From an uncultured Coriobacteriaceae bacterium (GTDB lineage Bacteria > Actinomycetota > Coriobacteriia > Coriobacteriales > QAMH01), in NCBI GenBank assembly GCA_902796975.1, contig CADBRF010000062.1, positions 1 through 15,454 of the forward strand: DNA of 15,454 nt. Reading direction: 5' to 3'. Of the stretch, positions 11,958-15,454 are shown one piece after another. The notes under the pieces were generated by a model. It saw nothing but the letters and a program-made list of their open reading frames with translations. It was not told the origin of the DNA and did no database searches. The position numbers and the translations under genes were made by a program. The stretch's first letter is position 1. Each line of letters begins with the position of its first letter.

Positions 11958-14840
11958 TTAGGCGAGGATTATCTTAAGGAATTGGCCAGTGTAGCTTTCC
12001 GGCACCTGAGCGATTTGCTCGGGCGTGCCCGTGGCCACGATAGTGCCTCCACCGTCGCCGCCTTCAGGCCCGAGGTCGATAATACGATCAGCAGATTTAA
12101 TGACATCGAGGTTGTGCTCGATGCAGAGAACCGTGTTGCCATTGTCGACGAGGCGCTGGATAACGTCGAGAAGCTGGCGCACGTCTTCGAAATGGAGGCC
12201 GGTTGTGGGCTCATCGAGGATGTAGAGGGTCTTTCCTGTCTGGATTTTCTGAAGCTCGCTTGCCAGCTTGACGCGCTGAGCTTCGCCACCCGAGAGCGTG
12301 GTCGCCGGCTGGCCGAGCTTGATATAGCCAAGGCCCACATCGTAGAGCGTCTGCAGCTTGCGGCGGATGCCCGGGATGTTTTCGAAGAAGGGGAGCGACT
12401 CCGCAACCGTCATATCCAGGATGTCGGAGATGGACTTGCCCCGGTATTTGACCTCGAGCGTCTCGCGGTTGTAGCGGGCGCCGCCGCAGACCTCGCAGGG
12501 AACGTAGATGTCTGGCAGAAAGTGCATCTCGATCTTGACTTGGCCATCGCCCTTGCAGGCTTCACAGCGGCCACCTGCCACGTTGAAGCTGAAGCGGCCG
12601 GCGGAGAAGCCGCGGGCACGACTTTCGGGCAGGCTCGCGAAGAGCTTGCGGATGTCGTCCCAGACGCCGGTGTAGGTTGCCGGGTTCGAACGCGGCGTGC
12701 GGCCGATGGGAGACTGGTCGATGTCTATGACCTTGTCGATGAGGTCGACTCCCTCGAGCTTGCGGTAAGCGCCCACGTGCTTGCGGCTGTGCATGACCCG
12801 GTTGGTGAGGGCGGGAGCGAGCGTATCGGTGATGAGCGAGGACTTGCCGCTTCCAGAGACGCCCGTCACCACGGTAAAGGTGCCGATCTCGATGCTCGCC
12901 TTGACGTTTTTCAGGTTGTTCTCGCGGGCGCCGGAAATGGTGATTTTGCCGCGCTTGGGTTTGCGGCGCACGGCGGGCACCGCGATTTCTCGCGTTCCAG
13001 CAAGATATTGGCCGGTGATGGACTCTGTGCAGGCTGCAATCTCGTCGGGTGTGCCTGCGGCGACGATCTCACCGCCGTTGACACCTGCGCCTGGGCCCAC
13101 GTCCACCACGTAGTCTGCCGCCCGAATGGTGTCCTCGTCGTGCTCGACCACGATGACGGTGTTGCCGAGGTCGCGGAGGCGCTTGAGCGTGGCGATGAGG
13201 CGGTCGTTGTCACGCTGGTGCAGGCCGATGGAGGGTTCGTCCAGGATATAGAGGACGCCCATGAGGCCCGCGCCAATCTGGGTGGCTAGGCGGATGCGCT
13301 GGGCTTCGCCGCCGGAAAGAGTCGCCGTGGGACGGTCGAGCGTGAGGTAGTCGAGGCCCACGTTGACCATGAACTCCAGACGGGCGCAAATCTCTTTGAC
13401 GATGGGCGCTCCGATGGTCTGAGCGCGGCCGGAGAAGGCAAGGCCGCGGAAGAACTCGAGGGCTTTCACGGCGGTGAGCTGGGTCGCCTCGTAGATGTTC
13501 TTGTCGCCCAGGGTCACGGCCAACACGCCGGGCTTGAGGCGGCTGCCGTGGCAGGTCTTGCAGGGCGTGATGGTCATGAGGCTCTCGAGGCGCTCGTGGG
13601 TACGGTCGGAATCGGTCTCGTCGTACTTGCGCATGATGGCGGCGAGGACGCCTTCCCAGCGAGTGTCCCAGAAGGTGTCACGGCCATCGCGGGTGACGTA
13701 GTCGATGCGGATCTTCTCGTCCCCCAGGCCATAGAGCAAGGCATCGCGCACCTTCTTGGGGAGGTCTTCCCAGGGCGTGTCAACATCGGCGCCCAGGTGT
13801 CTGATGACGCTCGCGTACATCTGGGGGTAGTAGTTGCTGCTAGGAGCGAAGGCGACGATTGCCCCCTCCGAGACCGAGAGACTCGGGTCTGGCACCACGA
13901 GCTGGGGGTCGACCTCCTGGCGTGCGCCGAGACCGAGGCAGTCTGGGCAGGCGCCGTAGGGGGCGTTGAAGGAGAAGTCGCGAGGGTCGAGCTCGTCGAT
14001 TGAGTAATCGTGCTCGGGACAGGCGAGGTTGAGGCTGAAGGAGTACTCGCCTTCAGCACCTGCTGCCGCGAGCGCGCCGGTGGAGTGGGGAACGCGGTCT
14101 GCCACCTCGCCGTTCTTGGGGAGGAGCTTGACCACCACTGTGCCCTTAGTGAGAGTCGTGGCGGTCTCTATTGCCTCCGCAAGGCGGGCGGTTGCCGTCT
14201 CCTTGATGACGATGCGGTCCACGACGACATCGATATCATGCTTAAGCTTCTTGTTTTGCTTGAGGTCCTCATCGAGGCGGTGCATCTCGCCGTCGATGCG
14301 CACACGCGAGAAGCCTTCCTTGGAGAGGTCTTCGAAGAGCTTGACGAACTCGCCCTTGCGGCCCTTGATGATGGGGGCCATGATCATGACTCGGTCTCCC
14401 GTGGCCGCATGCGCCATGATCTTATCTGCCACCTGATCTACGGTCTGCTTCTCGATGACACGGCCGCAGATGGGGCAGTGAGCGACACCGCAGCGGGCGT
14501 AGAGCAGGCGGAGGTAGTCGTAGATTTCCGTGACCGTGCCTACGGTGGAGCGTGGATTCTTGGAAGTCGTTTTCTGGTCTATGGAGACGGCGGGAGAGAG
14601 GCCGTCGATGGAGTCGAGCTCAGGCTTTTGCATCTGCCCGAGGAACTGGCGGGCGTAGCTCGAGAGCGACTCGACATACCGGCGCTGGCCCTCTGCATAG
14701 ATAGTGTCGAAGGCAAGGGAGCTCTTGCCGCTTCCCGAGAGTCCGGTGATGACTACGAGCTTGTCGCGGGGGATCTCGAGATTGACGTTTTTCAGGTTAT
14801 GCTGGCGCGCGCCTTTGATGACGATGCTATCTGAAGCCAT
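11958..14840 (-). CDS. uvrA: Excinuclease ABC subunit UvrA
   Basis: UvrA is the damage-recognition ATPase of nucleotide excision repair. As a dimer it loads UvrB at lesions and is recruited by Mfd at stalled polymerase. From ATG 14840 the protein has 960 residues, the usual length. Both ABC modules are intact. Module 1 has Walker A GLSGSGKS (33-40), signature LSGGEAQR (508-515) and Walker B YILDEP with Asp534. Module 2 has Walker A GVSGSGKS (660-667), signature LSGGEAQR (849-856) and Walker B Asp876. Zinc-module cysteines are seen at 117, 122 and 125, and in the C-terminal zinc finger at 759, 762, 782 and 785. An in-frame ATG at 14912 is rejected because it overlaps the predicted -35 and precedes the conserved start. 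aaggag lies 11 nt before ATG 14840. uvrB is not adjacent. Confidence 0.98.
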   Translation of the reverse strand: MASDSIVIKGARQHNLKNVNLEIPRDKLVVITGLSGSGKSSLAFDTIYAEGQRRYVESLSSYARQFLGQMQKPELDSIDGLSPAVSIDQKTTSKNPRSTVGTVTEIYDYLRLLYARCGVAHCPICGRVIEKQTVDQVADKIMAHAATGDRVMIMAPIIKGRKGEFVKLFEDLSKEGFSRVRIDGEMHRLDEDLKQNKKLKHDIDVVVDRIVIKETATARLAEAIETATTLTKGTVVVKLLPKNGEVADRVPHSTGALAAAGAEGEYSFSLNLACPEHDYSIDELDPRDFSFNAPYGACPDCLGLGARQEVDPQLVVPDPSLSVSEGAIVAFAPSSNYYPQMYASVIRHLGADVDTPWEDLPKKVRDALLYGLGDEKIRIDYVTRDGRDTFWDTRWEGVLAAIMRKYDETDSDRTHERLESLMTITPCKTCHGSRLKPGVLAVTLGDKNIYEATQLTAVKALEFFRGLAFSGRAQTIGAPIVKEICARLEFMVNVGLDYLTLDRPTATLSGGEAQRIRLATQIGAGLMGVLYILDEPSIGLHQRDNDRLIATLKRLRDLGNTVIVVEHDEDTIRAADYVVDVGPGAGVNGGEIVAAGTPDEIAACTESITGQYLAGTREIAVPAVRRKPKRGKITISGARENNLKNVKASIEIGTFTVVTGVSGSGKSSLITDTLAPALTNRVMHSRKHVGAYRKLEGVDLIDKVIDIDQSPIGRTPRSNPATYTGVWDDIRKLFASLPESRARGFSAGRFSFNVAGGRCEACKGDGQVKIEMHFLPDIYVPCEVCGGARYNRETLEVKYRGKSISDILDMTVAESLPFFENIPGIRRKLQTLYDVGLGYIKLGQPATTLSGGEAQRVKLASELQKIQTGKTLYILDEPTTGLHFEDVRQLLDVIQRLVDNGNTVLCIEHNLDVIKSADRIIDLGPEGGDGGGTIVATGTPEQIAQVPESYTGQFLKIILA

Positions 14841-14884
14841 GAGCCTCGGAACTCCTTGTTCGAACTGTGCGATGAACTTCTGTG

Positions 14885-14912
14885 ATTCTACGCGCAAGAT
14901 TACCCCTCGCAA
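14885..14912 (-). promoter_or_regulatory. Candidate uvrA promoter
   Basis: On the minus strand, TTGCGA (14912-14907), 16 nt and TAGAAT (14890-14885, five of six consensus bases) form a sigma70-type promoter. Start would be near 14878, giving a leader of about 37 nt with the ribosome binding site. Confidence 0.45.
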
Positions 14913-15096
14913 GTGACAGGCTTGTGTCGAATTGGCGGCGGGTGGTGATTTTGGAGAGCGGGCTTGTGCGGGATATCATGCCTGGCTCCGTGTGCCTTAA
15001 AGCCTTTGCGCGGTTGCATCCGGTCGAGGAAAAATCTCCCCCTTCAACTGGGTGTATGGCAACATGGTATTCTTATGGTACAAGTCTTCCGCCTGT

Positions 15097-15125
15097 TTGA
15101 ACTTGAGCAATGTTGCGCCTATGTT
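15097..15125 (+). promoter_or_regulatory. Candidate glnN promoter
   Basis: TTGAAC (15097-15102), exactly 17 nt and TATGTT (15120-15125) give a plausible promoter. Start would be near 15132, leaving about 100 nt of leader before the glnN ATG. Confidence 0.45.
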
Positions 15126-15131
15126 AATTGA

Positions 15132-15232
15132 GAGGCTATGAAAACCTCTGGAAACATTGGTGACATAGGGTGAACCGCGTAAAGTCCAAAGCGGAAGCGT
15201 TCTGAGCGACCGGTTTCAGGAAGGACCGAACC
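15132..15232 (+). promoter_or_regulatory. Possible structured 5' leader of glnN
   Basis: Small stems can be drawn: agagg/cctct (15131-15135 with 15145-15149) and ccgc/gcgg (15175-15178 with 15191-15194). Two mutually exclusive pairings surround the ribosome binding site: CGGT 15211-15214 with ACCG 15225-15228, or GGTT 15212-15215 with AACC 15229-15232. The Shine-Dalgarno aagga (15221-15225) lies in or beside the loop. A segment at 15167-15179 resembles part of a T-box antiterminator motif but lacks one base and the rest of the element. I do not recognise a known riboswitch class. Confidence 0.3.
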
Positions 15233-15454
15233 ATGTCAGAAAACATTGCCAACATCTACGGCAGTCTCACGTTTAGCGAGAAGGTTATGCGTGAGCGTCT
15301 GCCAAAGCCCGTCTTCAAGAGTCTCCAGAAGACAATTGAAAACGGAACGCCCCTCGACCCCGAGGTCGCCAACTCCGTTGCGCATGCAATGAAGGAGTGG
15401 GCTATCGAGAACGGGTGCACACATTACACGCACTGGTTCCAGCCTCTCACGGGC
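15233..15454 (+). CDS. glnN: Type III glutamine synthetase, N-terminal part
   Basis: It makes glutamine from glutamate, ammonia and ATP. Only the first 74 codons are present; the window edge cuts the gene, and GSIII proteins are normally about 700 residues. The N-terminus is GSIII-specific: IYGSLTFSEKVMRERLPK (residues 8-25), then an HAMKEWAIENG helix and the strongly conserved THYTHWFQPLTG (63-74) ending at the edge. Class I enzymes lack this beginning. The start has Shine-Dalgarno aagga seven nt upstream. It is transcribed divergently from uvrA, and the long leader and separate promoter suggest its own control, probably by nitrogen status. No regulator-binding site could be recognised. Confidence 0.93.
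   Translation, partial: MSENIANIYGSLTFSEKVMRERLPKPVFKSLQKTIENGTPLDPEVANSVAHAMKEWAIENGCTHYTHWFQPLTG

Larger units (their letters stand above)
14841..15232. other. Divergent intergenic region between uvrA and glnN
   Basis: This gene-free stretch of 392 bp holds the candidate uvrA promoter (14885-14912, minus strand), a candidate glnN promoter (15097-15125, plus strand) and a roughly 100-nt glnN leader (15132-15232). Between 14913 and 15096 I see no convincing gene, tRNA or strong hairpin. A secondary extended -10 candidate, TGG-TATTCT (15065-15073), could also drive glnN. No consensus SOS box was found near uvrA. Confidence 0.6.

Noticed and set aside
11982..13289. 435-codon open frame on the plus strand inside uvrA
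   Set aside because: It is antisense to the conserved second half of UvrA, and its product (rich in Ala, Val, Asp, His) shows no family features.
14858..14877. Possible LexA site near uvrA (gttcgaac and nearby gaac)
   Set aside because: The half-sites have the wrong order and spacing for the Gram-positive box CGAAC-N4-GTTCG, so SOS control cannot be supported from this sequence.
14841..14912. Upstream in-frame uvrA start at 14912
   Set aside because: It would add 24 non-conserved residues and overlap the predicted -35. ATG 14840 begins the family-typical N-terminus and has aaggag upstream.
15164..15194. T-box-like sequence agggtgaaccgcg in the glnN leader
   Set aside because: It lacks one base of the tRNA-acceptor-binding bulge of the T-box consensus. 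The leader is too short for a Stem I with specifier, and no antiterminator/terminator pair is visible.

Overview
The window looks like chromosomal DNA of a Gram-positive, mid-to-high-GC actinomycete, most probably a member of the class Coriobacteriia (Collinsella/Olsenella/Atopobium/Slackia type). This placement rests on remembered protein character (a type III glutamine synthetase, the ecfT-truA order, the flavour of Mfd and UvrA) and on SD-less genes with a -10-like element just before the start codon. It was not tested by a database search.

Left part (1-3735): the 3' end of ecfT (ECF vitamin/metal transporter membrane subunit), then truA (tRNA pseudouridine synthase), acpP (acyl carrier protein), an uncharacterised two-TM zinc-ribbon protein, maf on the opposite strand (nucleotide pyrophosphatase) and rlmH (23S rRNA methyltransferase). 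This is housekeeping content with short intergenic gaps. Three of the gaps carry clear stem-loops without a T tract (700-722, 2020-2059, 3749-3785).

Middle (3736-8248): mfd, the transcription-repair coupling factor, from a predicted leaderless promoter. It is followed by a previously uncalled 38-residue single-TM microprotein with a near-perfect ribosome binding site (7431-7547) and a TetR-family regulator 35 nt further on.

Right part (8279-11833, minus strand): the most unusual section. Two tandem copies of a two-gene module each encode (i) a membrane-anchored protein with a short coiled coil and a CE4 (NodB-type) polysaccharide deacetylase-like domain and (ii) a protein with a long basic, Gln/Arg-rich disordered N-terminus, one TM helix and a short outer coiled coil. 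In each copy the stop of (i) overlaps the start of (ii). By hand alignment the two deacetylase-like proteins are about half identical. The upstream copy lacks the second metal-binding His, and the downstream copy has lost all three His of the CE4 motifs, so at least one, perhaps both, is a pseudoenzyme. I infer an envelope-associated scaffold or sensor rather than two simple deacetylases.

Right end (11834-15454): uvrA on the minus strand with a clear intrinsic terminator (11901-11928), a 392-bp divergent intergenic region, and the first 74 codons of glnN (type III glutamine synthetase). The glnN gene has a predicted sigma70-type promoter and a roughly 100-nt leader that may be structured. The two nucleotide-excision-repair genes mfd and uvrA lie within 5 kb of each other but on opposite strands.

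No tRNA, rRNA, insertion sequence, CRISPR array or prophage feature was seen.
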